Shown piece by piece: positions 26,875 to 35,250 of a stretch of DNA of 64,000 nucleotides. The DNA lies in assembly GCF_000622385.1 (NCBI RefSeq), contig NZ_JASD01000008.1:434001-498000 (forward strand), in the 5' to 3' direction. The translations under genes were made by a program, and so were the position numbers. Source of the stretch: Sulfitobacter noctilucicola (lineage in GTDB: Bacteria > Pseudomonadota > Alphaproteobacteria > Rhodobacterales > Rhodobacteraceae). Numbering within the stretch: position 1 is the stretch's first letter; each line of letters begins with the position of its first letter. The notes beneath the pieces were generated by a model. It was not told where the DNA came from. It saw only the letters and a list, made by a program, of their open reading frames with translations, and made no database searches.

Positions 26875-28371
26875 ATGTTTGAGAACCTCAGCGAACGCCT
26901 GTCCGGCGTCTTTGACCGCCTGACAAAGCAAGGCGCGCTGTCCGAAGAGGACGTAAAAACCGCCCTGCGCGAAGTGCGCGTTGCCCTGCTTGAGGCTGAC
27001 GTCTCCCTTCCCGTAGCCCGCGATTTTGTCAAAGCGGTGCAGGACAAAGCCACCGGTCAAGCGGTTACCAAATCCATCACACCGGGCCAGCAGGTCGTCA
27101 AAATCGTGCATGATGCACTGATTGATGTGTTGAGCGGCGAAGGCGAGCCGGGCGCGCTGAAAGTAGACAACCCGCCCGCGCCGATCCTGATGGTCGGCCT
27201 GCAGGGTGGCGGTAAGACGACAACCACAGCCAAGCTCGCAAAGCGCCTGAAAGAACGGGACGGCAAGCGCGTGCTCATGGCCTCGCTCGACGTGAACCGC
27301 CCAGCCGCGATGGAGCAGTTGGCGATCCTTGGTGTGCAAATCGGTGTCGACACCCTGCCCATCATTAAGGGCGAAGATCCCGTTGCCATCACCAAGCGCG
27401 CCAAGACTCAAGCGGGCCTTGGTGGCTACGATGTTTATATGCTCGACACCGCCGGTCGCCTTTCGATCGACGAAGAATTGATGCAGCAGGTCGAAGCCGT
27501 TCGCGATGTGGTGACACCGCGCGAAACCCTGTTGGTGGTCGATGGTCTGACCGGTCAGGATGCTGTACATACGGCCGAGAACTTCGACGAACGCATCGGC
27601 ATCTCCGGCGTGGTCCTCACGCGGATGGACGGTGACGGGCGCGGTGGTGCGGCGCTGTCAATGCGTGCAGTGACCGGCAAGCCGATCAAATTCGTCGGCC
27701 TTGGCGAAAAGATGGACGCGCTTGAGACGTTCGAGCCCGAGCGTATTGCGGGCCGTATCCTCGGCATGGGCGACATCGTTGCGCTGGTCGAAAAGGCACA
27801 GGAAACCATCGAGGCTGAACAAGCCGAAAAGATGATGAAGCGCATGGCGAAGGGTCAGTTCAACATGAACGACCTCAAGATGCAGCTTGAGCAGATGATG
27901 AAAATGGGCGGCATGCAAGGTATGATGGGCATGATGCCCGGCATGGGCAAAATGGCCAAACAGGTCGAAGATGCCGGTCTAGACGACAAAGTGCTGCTGC
28001 GCCAGATCGCCCTGATCCAGTCCATGACCAAGAAAGAACGCGCCAACCCTGCCCTGCTGCAAGCCAGCCGCAAAAAGCGGATTGCCAAGGGTGCCGGGAT
28101 GGAGGTTTCAGACCTCAACAAGCTGATGAAAATGCACCGCCAGATGTCCGACATGATGAAGAAGATGGGCAAGATGGGTAAAGGTGGCATGCTCAAGCAG
28201 GCCATGAAGGGGATGATAGGCAAAGGCGGGATGGATCCGGCGGCCATGGCTGGTCAGATGGATCCCAAAGCGATGGAAGCGGCGGCCAAAGCCATGGGCG
28301 GCAAGCTGCCCGGTATGGGGGGCGGCATGGGTCTGCCTTCGGGCCTTTCGGGTTTTGGTAAAAAGAAGTGA
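26875..28371 (+). CDS. ffh: signal recognition particle protein
   Basis: Ffh with SRP RNA recognises signal sequences and, with FtsY, targets ribosomes to the membrane. From ATG 26875 it has 498 residues. The NG domain shows G1 GLQGGGKTT (108-116), G3 DTAGR (191-195) and TRMDGDGRGG in place of the common TKLD. The C-terminal M domain is very methionine-rich (MMKMGGMQGMMGMMPGMGKM) and ends in a Gly/Met/Lys tail. An earlier in-frame ATG would start inside the leader. The stop overlaps the next gene. Confidence 0.97.
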   Translation: MFENLSERLSGVFDRLTKQGALSEEDVKTALREVRVALLEADVSLPVARDFVKAVQDKATGQAVTKSITPGQQVVKIVHDALIDVLSGEGEPGALKVDNPPAPILMVGLQGGGKTTTTAKLAKRLKERDGKRVLMASLDVNRPAAMEQLAILGVQIGVDTLPIIKGEDPVAITKRAKTQAGLGGYDVYMLDTAGRLSIDEELMQQVEAVRDVVTPRETLLVVDGLTGQDAVHTAENFDERIGISGVVLTRMDGDGRGGAALSMRAVTGKPIKFVGLGEKMDALETFEPERIAGRILGMGDIVALVEKAQETIEAEQAEKMMKRMAKGQFNMNDLKMQLEQMMKMGGMQGMMGMMPGMGKMAKQVEDAGLDDKVLLRQIALIQSMTKKERANPALLQASRKKRIAKGAGMEVSDLNKLMKMHRQMSDMMKKMGKMGKGGMLKQAMKGMIGKGGMDPAAMAGQMDPKAMEAAAKAMGGKLPGMGGGMGLPSGLSGFGKKK

Positions 28372-28898
28372 ACGGCACCAGCCTTCATATCCCTACGGTC
28401 GAGACCGAACGCCTGCGCCTGCGCGCCCCTGTGTGGTCGGACTTTGACGCCTTTGCGGCTTTCCGCATGAGCGACCGCACAAAACATCTGGGCGGCCCTT
28501 GCACCCGCACGCAAGCCTTTGACAAGCTGGGCGAGATTATCGGCCACTGGCACCTGCGCGGCTATGGCCGCTGGATGGTGGCGGATAAAGTGACGGATGA
28601 GCCGTTGGGCGTTGTTGGCTGTTTCTATCCCGATGACTGGCCAGAGCCTGAAATCGCATGGTCTGTGTTCGAGCAGGCCGAAGGGCGCGGCATCGCCACG
28701 GAAGCGGCGCGTGCCTCTCTCGATTTCGCCTACAACACCTTGGGCTGGACTACCGCAGTCAGCTGCACGACACCCGATAATTCCCGCTCCAAGGCGCTTG
28801 CTTTGCGTCTAGGTGCCACGCGAGAAGACGACTTTACCACCGTCGATGGCATGGTGCTTGAAGTGTACCGCCACACCGGACCGGAGGCGCGGGCATGA
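28368..28898 (+). CDS. GNAT acetyltransferase, RimJ/RimL type
   Basis: The GTG at 28368 overlaps the ffh stop by four bases and gives 176 residues. The order ETERLRLRAPVWSDFDAF, then WSVFEQAEGRGIATEAARASLDFAYNTLG (acetyl-CoA pyrophosphate loop) and DNSRSKALALRLGA, is the standard RimJ/RimL pattern. The substrate is unknown. It is the first of two related acetyltransferase genes that overlap by four bases. Confidence 0.9.
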   Translation: MNGTSLHIPTVETERLRLRAPVWSDFDAFAAFRMSDRTKHLGGPCTRTQAFDKLGEIIGHWHLRGYGRWMVADKVTDEPLGVVGCFYPDDWPEPEIAWSVFEQAEGRGIATEAARASLDFAYNTLGWTTAVSCTTPDNSRSKALALRLGATREDDFTTVDGMVLEVYRHTGPEARA

Positions 28899-29416
28899 AT
28901 GCTATGACCGATCCAATTCCGGTGCTCGACACCCAGCGGCTGACCCTGCGCGCGCCGCGCAAATCTGACCTGCCGACGCTGACCGCCTTCTATGAGACAG
29001 AGCGCAGTCATATGGTCGGTGGCCCACGCGATGCGACCGGCAGCTTTAATAGTCTTGCCTCGCGCATCGGGCATTGGGCGATTTACGGTTTTGGCCTTTG
29101 GCATATCGACGACCGCAAGACGGGTGACTTTCTGGGATGGACCGGTTTTCTGAATCCGCCATCATGGGACGAACCGGAACTGGGCTGGACGCTCTTCGCG
29201 CATGCCGAAGGCAAAGGGTACGCTTTCGAAGCCGCGCGCGCAGCGCGGGCCTATGGCGCCGAGCACCTGAAACTGGACGGTGTGATCAGCTACATCCGTT
29301 CCGACAACACCCGCTCTGCAGCGCTGGCCGAGAAGCTGGGCGCGACGTTCGAGCGCGAGGGCGAAGTTATGGGCACACCCTGCCACATCTGGCGCCACCC
29401 GAAGGAGGCCACATGA
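28895..29416 (+). CDS. GNAT acetyltransferase, RimJ/RimL type (second)
   Basis: The protein has 173 residues and is similar in layout to its neighbour: DTQRLTLRAPRKSDLPTLTAFY, GWTLFAHAEGKGYAFEAARAARAYGAEHL and DNTRSAALAEKLGATFE. The acetyl-CoA loop reads AEGKGYA. The pair probably arose by tandem duplication and then diverged. It overlaps both flanking genes by four bases. Confidence 0.9.
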   Translation: MNAMTDPIPVLDTQRLTLRAPRKSDLPTLTAFYETERSHMVGGPRDATGSFNSLASRIGHWAIYGFGLWHIDDRKTGDFLGWTGFLNPPSWDEPELGWTLFAHAEGKGYAFEAARAARAYGAEHLKLDGVISYIRSDNTRSAALAEKLGATFEREGEVMGTPCHIWRHPKEAT

Positions 29417-29709
29417 CCGATACTGTAAAACTCGCCGCAGAGGTTCTGAAAGAACACCGCGCGTCCATTGACCGTCTGGATGCGATCCTTGTCTATACAC
29501 TGGGCGAGCGGTTCAAACACACACAGGCTGTGGGGAAACTCAAAGCCGAACACGACCTTCCCCCGTCCGACCCGAACCGCGAAGCGGATCAAATTGCACG
29601 GCTTGAAGATTTGGCGAACCGGGCCAATCTGGACCCCGAATTTGCCAAGAAGTTTCTCAACTTCATCATCGCTGAAGTCATTCAGCACCACAAACAGCAC
29701 CAAAGCTAA
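29413..29709 (+). CDS. chorismate mutase, AroQ type
   Basis: The all-helical 98-residue protein matches AroQ chorismate mutases: [50 protein letters not shown]. Active-site candidates are the first-helix Arg (SIDRLD), the Lys of VGKLKAEH and the Arg of PNREADQI. It would turn chorismate into prephenate for Phe/Tyr synthesis. It sits just upstream of rpsP, an unusual place for this enzyme. Confidence 0.9.
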   Translation: MTDTVKLAAEVLKEHRASIDRLDAILVYTLGERFKHTQAVGKLKAEHDLPPSDPNREADQIARLEDLANRANLDPEFAKKFLNFIIAEVIQHHKQHQS

Positions 29710-29728
29710 ATCCAAAGGAAAACCTATT

Positions 29729-30133
29729 ATGTCTATGAAAATCCGTCTGGCCCGTGGTGGCTCCAAGAAGCGTCCCTTTTACCGCATCGTAGCGGCCGAC
29801 AGCCGTATGCCACGCGATGGCCGTTTCATCGAAAAGCTGGGCACATATAACCCGCTGCTGCCAAAAGACAGCGAAGACCGCGTCAAAATGGATGTTGAAA
29901 AAGTAAAAGAGTGGATGGCAAAAGGCGCACAGCCAACAGACCGTGTACGTCGCATGCTCGAAGCCGCAGGTGAGTTGCCAAAGACAGAGCGCAACAACCC
30001 GAACAAGGGTACACCGGGCAAGAAAGCGCAAGAGCGCGTTCAGGAGAAAGCCGACAAGGCCGCAGCTGCAGCAGAAGCCGCAGCAGCACCAGCCGAGGAA
30101 GCGCCCGCAGAAGAAGCGGCAGCAGAAGAGTAA
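29729..30133 (+). CDS. rpsP: 30S ribosomal protein S16
   Basis: The N-terminal 80 residues ([42 protein letters not shown]) are standard S16. The total of 134 residues includes a long Ala/Glu-rich tail after residue 95 ([28 protein letters not shown]), common in alphaproteobacterial S16. AAAGGA lies upstream of the ATG. It heads the remnants of the rpsP-rimM-trmD-rplS operon. Confidence 0.97.
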   Translation: MSMKIRLARGGSKKRPFYRIVAADSRMPRDGRFIEKLGTYNPLLPKDSEDRVKMDVEKVKEWMAKGAQPTDRVRRMLEAAGELPKTERNNPNKGTPGKKAQERVQEKADKAAAAAEAAAAPAEEAPAEEAAAEE

Positions 30134-30151
30134 GCAGACAGGCTGCCCGGC

Positions 30152-30781
30152 ATGGATGATTTCTCTGACGACTTCCGTGCCGGGCTGCACGATCTGATGA
30201 AATGGCGTCGCGATGTGCGCCATTTCAAAACCGATCCGGTGGACGAGGCGCTGGTGCGCCAGTGCCTCGACACCTTTTCGCTGGCCCCGTCTGTCGGCCT
30301 GTCCGAGCCATGGCGCGTTCTACACGTCAGATCAGAGACCGCACGCACGGCAGCGATCGAAAATTTCCAAGCCGCAAATGAACAGGCCCTGACCGGATAT
30401 GACGGTGACAAAGCGGCGCTTTATGCATCGCTGAAGCTGTCGGGTATGCGCGAAGCACCTGAACATTTTGCAATCTATTGCGACGACGAGACAAGCAAGG
30501 GCGCGGGGTTGGGTGCAGGCACCATGCCCGAGATGCGCCGTTACTCGGTTGTGGGCGCTGTCACGCTGATGTGGTTGACCGCGCGCAGTCTTGGGTTGGG
30601 GATCGGCTGGGTTTCGGTGCTTGACCCCGTGCGCCTGAATGCCGATCTTGATGTACCTGAAGGGTGGACGCTGGTGGCTTACCTTTGCTTGGGCTGGCCG
30701 TCCGAAAATACGCTGACACCCGAATTGGAAACCAAAGGCTGGGAAAAACGTGCCGCCAGCCTGCATATCGAAAGCCGCTGA
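30152..30781 (+). CDS. bluB: 5,6-dimethylbenzimidazole synthase
   Basis: BluB breaks down reduced FMN with O2 to give DMB, the lower ligand of cobalamin. It has 209 residues with a nitroreductase-like fold: [10 protein letters not shown] near the N-terminus, [11 protein letters not shown], the BluB-typical [16 protein letters not shown] and a C-terminal LCLGWP. It lies 18 bp after rpsP, away from the other cobalamin genes at 11.5-13.4 kb. The cell thus appears able to make its own DMB. Confidence 0.93.
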   Translation: MDDFSDDFRAGLHDLMKWRRDVRHFKTDPVDEALVRQCLDTFSLAPSVGLSEPWRVLHVRSETARTAAIENFQAANEQALTGYDGDKAALYASLKLSGMREAPEHFAIYCDDETSKGAGLGAGTMPEMRRYSVVGAVTLMWLTARSLGLGIGWVSVLDPVRLNADLDVPEGWTLVAYLCLGWPSENTLTPELETKGWEKRAASLHIESR

Positions 30782-30911
30782 TGTTTCCCTCGTTCATTCC
30801 GCCCCTATCTCCTTTCACTGGCTCAGCGCCCTGCCCTGGCCAATTGAAAAGGCACGCCGTGTGTTCTGGCACACGGATCGGACAAACCTCTGCAATCACG
30901 GAGCAGTCACT

Positions 30912-31439
30912 ATGAGCGATCTTATTCAGGTAGGTGCCATTGCGGGCGCTTACGGTGTGCGAGGCGAATTGCGTGTCAAAAGCTACTGCGCCGTGCCCGA
31001 GGACATCGAAACCTATAGCCCGTTGTGGAACGAAGACCGCAGCAAACAGTTCGCCCTTGCCATCCTGCGCCCGATCAAGAACGGATTTGCCGCCCGCATA
31101 CCGGATGTTGCGACGAAAGAAGACGCCGACGCCCTCCGCGGGGTCACCCTTTTTGCAGAGCGTAGCCAGCTGCCATCCCTGCCGGATGATGAATTCTACT
31201 ATGCCGATCTGGTCGGGCTGGAAGTCTTCGACACAGGGGGCATCCTGCTGGGTCGGGTGAAGACCGTGAACAACCACGGGGCAGACGATTTGCTTGAGCT
31301 TCAACTCGCTGGCAAAACCGATACCGTATTCCTGCCGTTCACCAAAGCGGCGGTGCCGACCGTCGATCTGGCAGCAGGTCGCATTGTCGCTGATCCGCCT
31401 CTGGGCATTTTGCCATCGAGTGAAAGCGCCAAGGACTGA
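30912..31439 (+). CDS. rimM: ribosome maturation factor RimM
   Basis: RimM binds S19 and helps mature the 30S head. The start at 30912 gives 175 residues. The N-terminal barrel shows [19 protein letters not shown], and the PRC-like C-terminal domain shows [15 protein letters not shown] and [24 protein letters not shown]. The 130 bp between bluB and rimM hold no gene. The stop overlaps the next gene by one base. Confidence 0.96.
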   Translation: MSDLIQVGAIAGAYGVRGELRVKSYCAVPEDIETYSPLWNEDRSKQFALAILRPIKNGFAARIPDVATKEDADALRGVTLFAERSQLPSLPDDEFYYADLVGLEVFDTGGILLGRVKTVNNHGADDLLELQLAGKTDTVFLPFTKAAVPTVDLAAGRIVADPPLGILPSSESAKD

Positions 31440-32227
31440 TGCCACGCCGCATCATCATCCATGCGGGTTTTCACAAGACGGGAACGTCCACCATTCAGGC
31501 AACGCTGCGTGAAAACCGTGTTGCGTTGAAGAAGCACGTGGCGCTGCGCTTGCGTTGGCATCTTAGAGACGTTGTGTCTTCGGCACGAGGCTATTCTACC
31601 GAGCAAGATCCGCTGACCCTGATCAAATTGCAGTCGCGGTTCGGACAAATGGTTAATGAACTGCCCGGCATGCCGCGACGCACGCTGATCCTTTCTGCCG
31701 AAGAACTAAGTGGTCACCTTCCCGGTCGCGGTGATCTGGCAGATTATTCGGCAGCGCCTGTTTTGCTGTATGCCTATTGGGAAATACTGCGCAGCGCTTA
31801 TCCGGAAGCGGAGATCATCATCTTCCTGACTGTGCGTGCGCCACAGGCATGGTTGGTTTCGGCCTATTGGCAGCATGTGAAATCCTCAGACATGACCCTT
31901 GATCTGGACACCTTTTGCGAGCGTTACGCCGGTGCTGCAGACCTTGAAGAAATGGCGGCAGAGATCGCCAGCCGTGTGCCGACCCCTGTGCGGTCTGCCA
32001 CGCTGGAGGGCGCGCGCGATTTGCCCTTGGGCCCAACCGACCGGCTGCTGGATATGTGCGATATACCGCTGTCGGTACGGGCGACATTGACAAGGGTCGC
32101 CCCCGTCAATCAACGGCCACCAGAGGACGTTTTACAGGCGCTTCTTGCAGCGAACCGCGCCCACACAGCCCCCGAAAGCCGCGATGCGGCCAAAACAGCT
32201 ATTCTTGCACAGGCAGGTCTTTCATGA
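31439..32227 (+). CDS. sulfotransferase-like P-loop protein inserted between rimM and trmD
   Basis: This 262-residue protein opens with RRIIIHAGFHKTGTSTIQATL, which resembles the 5'-phosphosulfate-binding loop of sulfotransferases (KTGTS/T). A later RAPQAWLVSAYWQHVKSS resembles the 3'-phosphate-binding segment. The rest is poorly recognisable. It overlaps rimM by one base and trmD by four, so it is translationally coupled to RNA-maturation genes. It may modify a polysaccharide or other hydroxyl group; a link to ribosome or tRNA modification is only inferred from position. Confidence 0.7.
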   Translation: MPRRIIIHAGFHKTGTSTIQATLRENRVALKKHVALRLRWHLRDVVSSARGYSTEQDPLTLIKLQSRFGQMVNELPGMPRRTLILSAEELSGHLPGRGDLADYSAAPVLLYAYWEILRSAYPEAEIIIFLTVRAPQAWLVSAYWQHVKSSDMTLDLDTFCERYAGAADLEEMAAEIASRVPTPVRSATLEGARDLPLGPTDRLLDMCDIPLSVRATLTRVAPVNQRPPEDVLQALLAANRAHTAPESRDAAKTAILAQAGLS

Positions 32228-33015
32228 AGCCGACGCGCTCTCACGGTCGCCAGTCGATCACCGCCAGCCTGCAACCGCGCGAGCTGATGCAACCCAAACC
32301 AGCTTACCGCGATGTTTGGCAGGCGCGCGTCATCACCCTGTTTCCCGACCTGTTTCCCGGTGTGTTGGGGGCAAGCCTGACCGGCAAAGCCTTGCAAGAC
32401 GGTCTTTGGCAGTTGCACACCCACGACCTGCGCCGCTTTGGCATCGGCAAACACCGCAATGTCGACGACACCCCGTCAGGTGGCGGTGCGGGCATGGTGC
32501 TGCGCGCCGATGTCGTTGGTCCCGCGATTGAGGCGGCACAGGCTGGCGCGCGAGGCCGTTGGCCCATTCTCTACATGTCGCCGCGCGGTCGCCGCTTTGA
32601 TCAGGCGATGGCACGTGATCTGGCGCAATGTGCCGGAGTGACCATGCTTTGTGGTCGATTTGAAGGCGTGGATGAACGCGTGATCGAGCACTATGACATC
32701 ACCGAGGTCTCTCTTGGGGATTTCGTGATGACGGGGGGCGAGCTGGCTGCGCAAGCCATGATAGACGCGACCGTGCGTTTGCTTCCCGGAGTGTTGGGGA
32801 ACGCTGAAAGCACGGTCGAGGAAAGCCATTCAAATGGCCTGCTGGAGCATCCGCAATACACCCGCCCTGCCACATGGGAAGGACGGGAGATACCGCCAGT
32901 GCTGATGTCTGGCAATCACGGCGAGATCGCCAAATGGCGCAAGGCGCAAAGTCTGGCTTTGACCAGAGCGCGCAGGCCGGACTTGATGGAGCCAGACGTC
33001 AGTGATGACGCCTGA
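32224..33015 (+). CDS. trmD: tRNA (guanine-N1)-methyltransferase
   Basis: TrmD makes m1G37 in tRNAs, preventing frameshifts. The ATG at 32224 overlaps the upstream stop and gives 263 residues, with about 30 more N-terminal residues than E. coli TrmD. An internal ATG (MQPKPAYRD) could be the true start. Knot-fold motifs are clear: DDTPSGGGAGMVLRADV, MLCGRFEGVDERVIEHY, SLGDFVMTGGELAAQAMID and PPVLMSGNHGEI. It is followed by inverted genes, not by rplS. Confidence 0.96.
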   Translation: MKPTRSHGRQSITASLQPRELMQPKPAYRDVWQARVITLFPDLFPGVLGASLTGKALQDGLWQLHTHDLRRFGIGKHRNVDDTPSGGGAGMVLRADVVGPAIEAAQAGARGRWPILYMSPRGRRFDQAMARDLAQCAGVTMLCGRFEGVDERVIEHYDITEVSLGDFVMTGGELAAQAMIDATVRLLPGVLGNAESTVEESHSNGLLEHPQYTRPATWEGREIPPVLMSGNHGEIAKWRKAQSLALTRARRPDLMEPDVSDDA

Positions 33016-33035
33016 ACTCTAAGCGAATTGCGCCT

Positions 33036-33287
33036 TTAGGCTGAAGCAGCGTGACCTTTTACATAAGCGTAAATCTCGTCTTTCAGCGCCAAACGGTCTT
33101 TGCGCATTTCAACCATGTGATCGTCGCTCGTCGGTTCCACGTCGGTTTCTGCCCGGTGAATGGCGCGGTTGATCGTGTGATACTGATCCGCGAGCTTCGC
33201 GAAATGGCTGTCCGACTGGCGCAACGCTGTCATTTCAGTGGCAAGGTCCGGAAACTCTTCGGAAAGCTCATGAGGGGTGTGTGACAT
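33036..33287 (-). CDS. YdcH/DUF465 family small protein
   Basis: This 83-residue, all-helical, highly charged protein has the pattern EFPDLATEMTALRQSDSHFAKLADQYHTINRAIHRAETD and ends KDRLALKDEIYAYVKG, typical of DUF465. The function of the family is not known. It converges on trmD and follows ppk2 on the minus strand by 30 bp. Confidence 0.88.
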   Translation of the reverse strand: MSHTPHELSEEFPDLATEMTALRQSDSHFAKLADQYHTINRAIHRAETDVEPTSDDHMVEMRKDRLALKDEIYAYVKGHAASA

Positions 33288-33317
33288 AGAATATTCCTTT
33301 GTTGGATTGTCAGAAAC

Positions 33318-34208
33318 TCAGGCCTTGCGGCTTTGCGGATGCAGAGATGAGGCAAGGATGTGATCGGTGTTGTTCAGGACTGCTTCGGCCTGATGACAGA
33401 TGAGCGGGTCAGGCACGGATGCAACGTTGTGATCTTTGTCGGGGTAATCCAGTTGCGCCAAAAAGTGCCGCATACAGGTAAGCCGCGCGCGTTTTTTGTC
33501 GTTGGAGCGAATGACCGTCCAAGGGGCGTCAGCGGTATCGGTATAGAAAAACATCGCCTCCTTGGCTTCTGTATAATCATCCCATTTGTCCAAGGATGCA
33601 CGATCAATCGGCGAAAGCTTCCAGCGCTTTAGCGGATCGGTTTCCCGGCTGGAAAACCGCGCCTTTTGTTCGTCCTGCGTGACCGAAAACCAGTATTTGA
33701 AGAGCTTGACGCCAGAGCGCACAAGCATCCGCTCAAACTCCGGCGTCTGCCGCATGAATTCGAGGTATTCTGCCGGTGCGCAGAAATCCATCACCCGCTC
33801 TACGCCCGCGCGATTGTACCATGACCGATCATACAGCACGATCTCACCTGAAGTGGGTAGATGCTTTACATACCGTTGGAAATACCACTGGCCGCGCTCT
33901 TCCTCTGTAGGTTTGTTCAGCGCAACGACCCGCGCCGCGCGGGGGTTCAGATGTTCGGTAAAGCGCTTGATCGTACCGCCTTTTCCCGCGGCATCGCGCC
34001 CCTCGAACAAAAGAACGAACTTCTGACCAGTTTCCTGCACCCAGTGCTGTACCTTCAACAACTCCACCTGAAGGGCTGATTTCTCCGCTTCATAGGTATT
34101 ACGATCCAGTTTTTCGGCATAGGGATATTCGCCCTGATCGAAGCCGAGGATAGGCGATACTCTGGGTGCGGCCTTGCTGTCTATTTCGGTTTTGTCCGTT
34201 CGGCCCAT
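33318..34208 (-). CDS. ppk2: polyphosphate kinase 2
   Basis: From the ATG at 34208 it has 296 residues. Walker A is at 69-77 (EGRDAAGKG), followed by lid residues (NPRAARVVALNKPTEEERGQWYFQRYVKHLP), then Walker B (IVLYDRSWYNRAGVERVM). KYWFSVTQDEQKARFSSR and WKLSPIDRASLDKWDDYTEAKE complete the family pattern. PPK2 moves phosphate between polyphosphate and nucleotides; direction and nucleotide preference cannot be read here. It is oriented against the translation genes around it. Confidence 0.95.
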   Translation of the reverse strand: MGRTDKTEIDSKAAPRVSPILGFDQGEYPYAEKLDRNTYEAEKSALQVELLKVQHWVQETGQKFVLLFEGRDAAGKGGTIKRFTEHLNPRAARVVALNKPTEEERGQWYFQRYVKHLPTSGEIVLYDRSWYNRAGVERVMDFCAPAEYLEFMRQTPEFERMLVRSGVKLFKYWFSVTQDEQKARFSSRETDPLKRWKLSPIDRASLDKWDDYTEAKEAMFFYTDTADAPWTVIRSNDKKRARLTCMRHFLAQLDYPDKDHNVASVPDPLICHQAEAVLNNTDHILASSLHPQSRKA

Positions 34209-34555
34209 GAATCCCCCTAGCTGTCTCAATCTGTTGGCAACCCGAAGGTAGAGAAGACGCCAGAGGCCTGCTTTGATGTGGATCAATCAACCCGGTTACC
34301 AAACGCCAAGAGCGCCAAAACGCTTTGCTGAATGGCGCGATCATCCCCCTTGATCGCCCCGCATAACCTGCCTATACACCGCGCAACTGGAATCGCTTTG
34401 TTGCGGCTCCGGTGCTTTGCGTTTCAAGCAAGGCTGACAAGGAATGACGATGCAATCTTCGGTGGGCCAGTGCGCTGGACCCGGCAGACAGACCGAAGCT
34501 CTGATCGCGTAGAAAACTTCGTGGCATACCACGAGCATCATAGGAGAAGCGTCAG
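34209..34555 (+). promoter_or_regulatory. 347-bp divergent region ppk2/rplS with structured rplS leader
   Basis: No gene is seen. It must hold the promoter for rplS-rpmE, now separated from trmD. The main structure, at 34457-34498, has CTTCGGT pairing with ACCGAAG and an inner GGG-CCAG/CTGG-a-CCC stem capped by TGCG. It ends 57 bases before the rplS ATG, so it would lie in the 5' leader. A smaller hairpin lies at 34337-34357. The rplS ribosome-binding site is AGGAG at 34541-34545. Confidence 0.5.
34337..34357 (+). repeat. 21-base hairpin with C-rich loop, copy 1
   Basis: GCGATCA (34337-34343) pairs with TGATCGC (34351-34357) around a 7-base loop TCCCCCT. A near-twin of the same length, with stem GCGATCT/AGATCGC and loop TTCCCCC, lies at 40344-40364. 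No T-run follows, so termination is not indicated. Confidence 0.5.
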
Positions 34556-34930
34556 ATGAACCTGATCGCAGAGATTGAGGCGGAACAGATCGCCGAACTT
34601 GCCAAGGAAATCCCTGATTTCCGTGCGGGCGACACCGTCCGCGTCGGCTTTAAAGTGACAGAGGGTACGCGTACCCGTGTCCAGAACTACGAAGGCGTTT
34701 GCATCGCGCGTAACAACGGCCAAGGCATTGCCGGTTCGTTCACCGTGCGTAAAATCAGCTTTGGTGAAGGTGTCGAGCGTGTATTCCCGCTGCACTCCAC
34801 CAACATCGACAGCATCACCGTGGTCCGCCGCGGTCGCGTGCGTCGCGCCAAGCTGTACTATCTGCGTTCACGTCGTGGTAAATCCGCGCGTATCGTCGAG
34901 AATTCCAACTACAAGCCGAAAAAAGCGTAA
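34556..34930 (+). CDS. rplS: 50S ribosomal protein L19
   Basis: L19 sits at the 30S-50S interface. The 124 residues show the family core [33 protein letters not shown] and [47 protein letters not shown] precedes the ATG. Normally last in the rpsP operon, it is here cut off from trmD by two inverted genes and paired with rpmE. Confidence 0.97.
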   Translation: MNLIAEIEAEQIAELAKEIPDFRAGDTVRVGFKVTEGTRTRVQNYEGVCIARNNGQGIAGSFTVRKISFGEGVERVFPLHSTNIDSITVVRRGRVRRAKLYYLRSRRGKSARIVENSNYKPKKA

Positions 34931-34941
34931 GGGTAGGTCCG

Positions 34942-35163
34942 ATGAAAGCCGATACACATCCCGAATACCACACGATCAACGTCAAAATGACCGACGGTTC
35001 CATCGTGGAAATGAAATCAACATGGGGCAAAGAAGGCGACCAGCTGGCGCTTGATATTGACCCTTCCGCGCACCCTGCGTGGACAGGCGGCACAAGCCGT
35101 CTGATGGACACCGGTGGCCGCGTGTCCAAGTTCAAGAACAAGTACGCAGGTCTGTCGCTGTAA
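34942..35163 (+). CDS. rpmE: 50S ribosomal protein L31
   Basis: The protein has 73 residues and starts [19 protein letters not shown], with [27 protein letters not shown] at its end, as in type-A bacterial L31. The CxxC zinc motif of C+ L31 forms is absent, as is usual in alphaproteobacteria. It follows rplS by 11 bp, shares its transcript and ends at a strong terminator. Confidence 0.96.
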   Translation: MKADTHPEYHTINVKMTDGSIVEMKSTWGKEGDQLALDIDPSAHPAWTGGTSRLMDTGGRVSKFKNKYAGLSL

Positions 35164-35187
35164 GCAGCCGATCTTGTATCAAAATGG

Positions 35188-35219
35188 AAAGGCGCAGCTT
35201 TCGGGCTGCGCCTTTTTTT
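35188..35219 (+). terminator. intrinsic terminator of rplS-rpmE
   Basis: AAAGGCGCAGC (35188-35198) pairs perfectly with GCTGCGCCTTT (35205-35215) around a 6-base loop, followed by an uninterrupted T-run to 35219. It lies 25 bp after the rpmE stop. Confidence 0.93.
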
Positions 35220-35250
35220 GTTTTCCAACGCGGTCAGGCTTACGTTCCTC

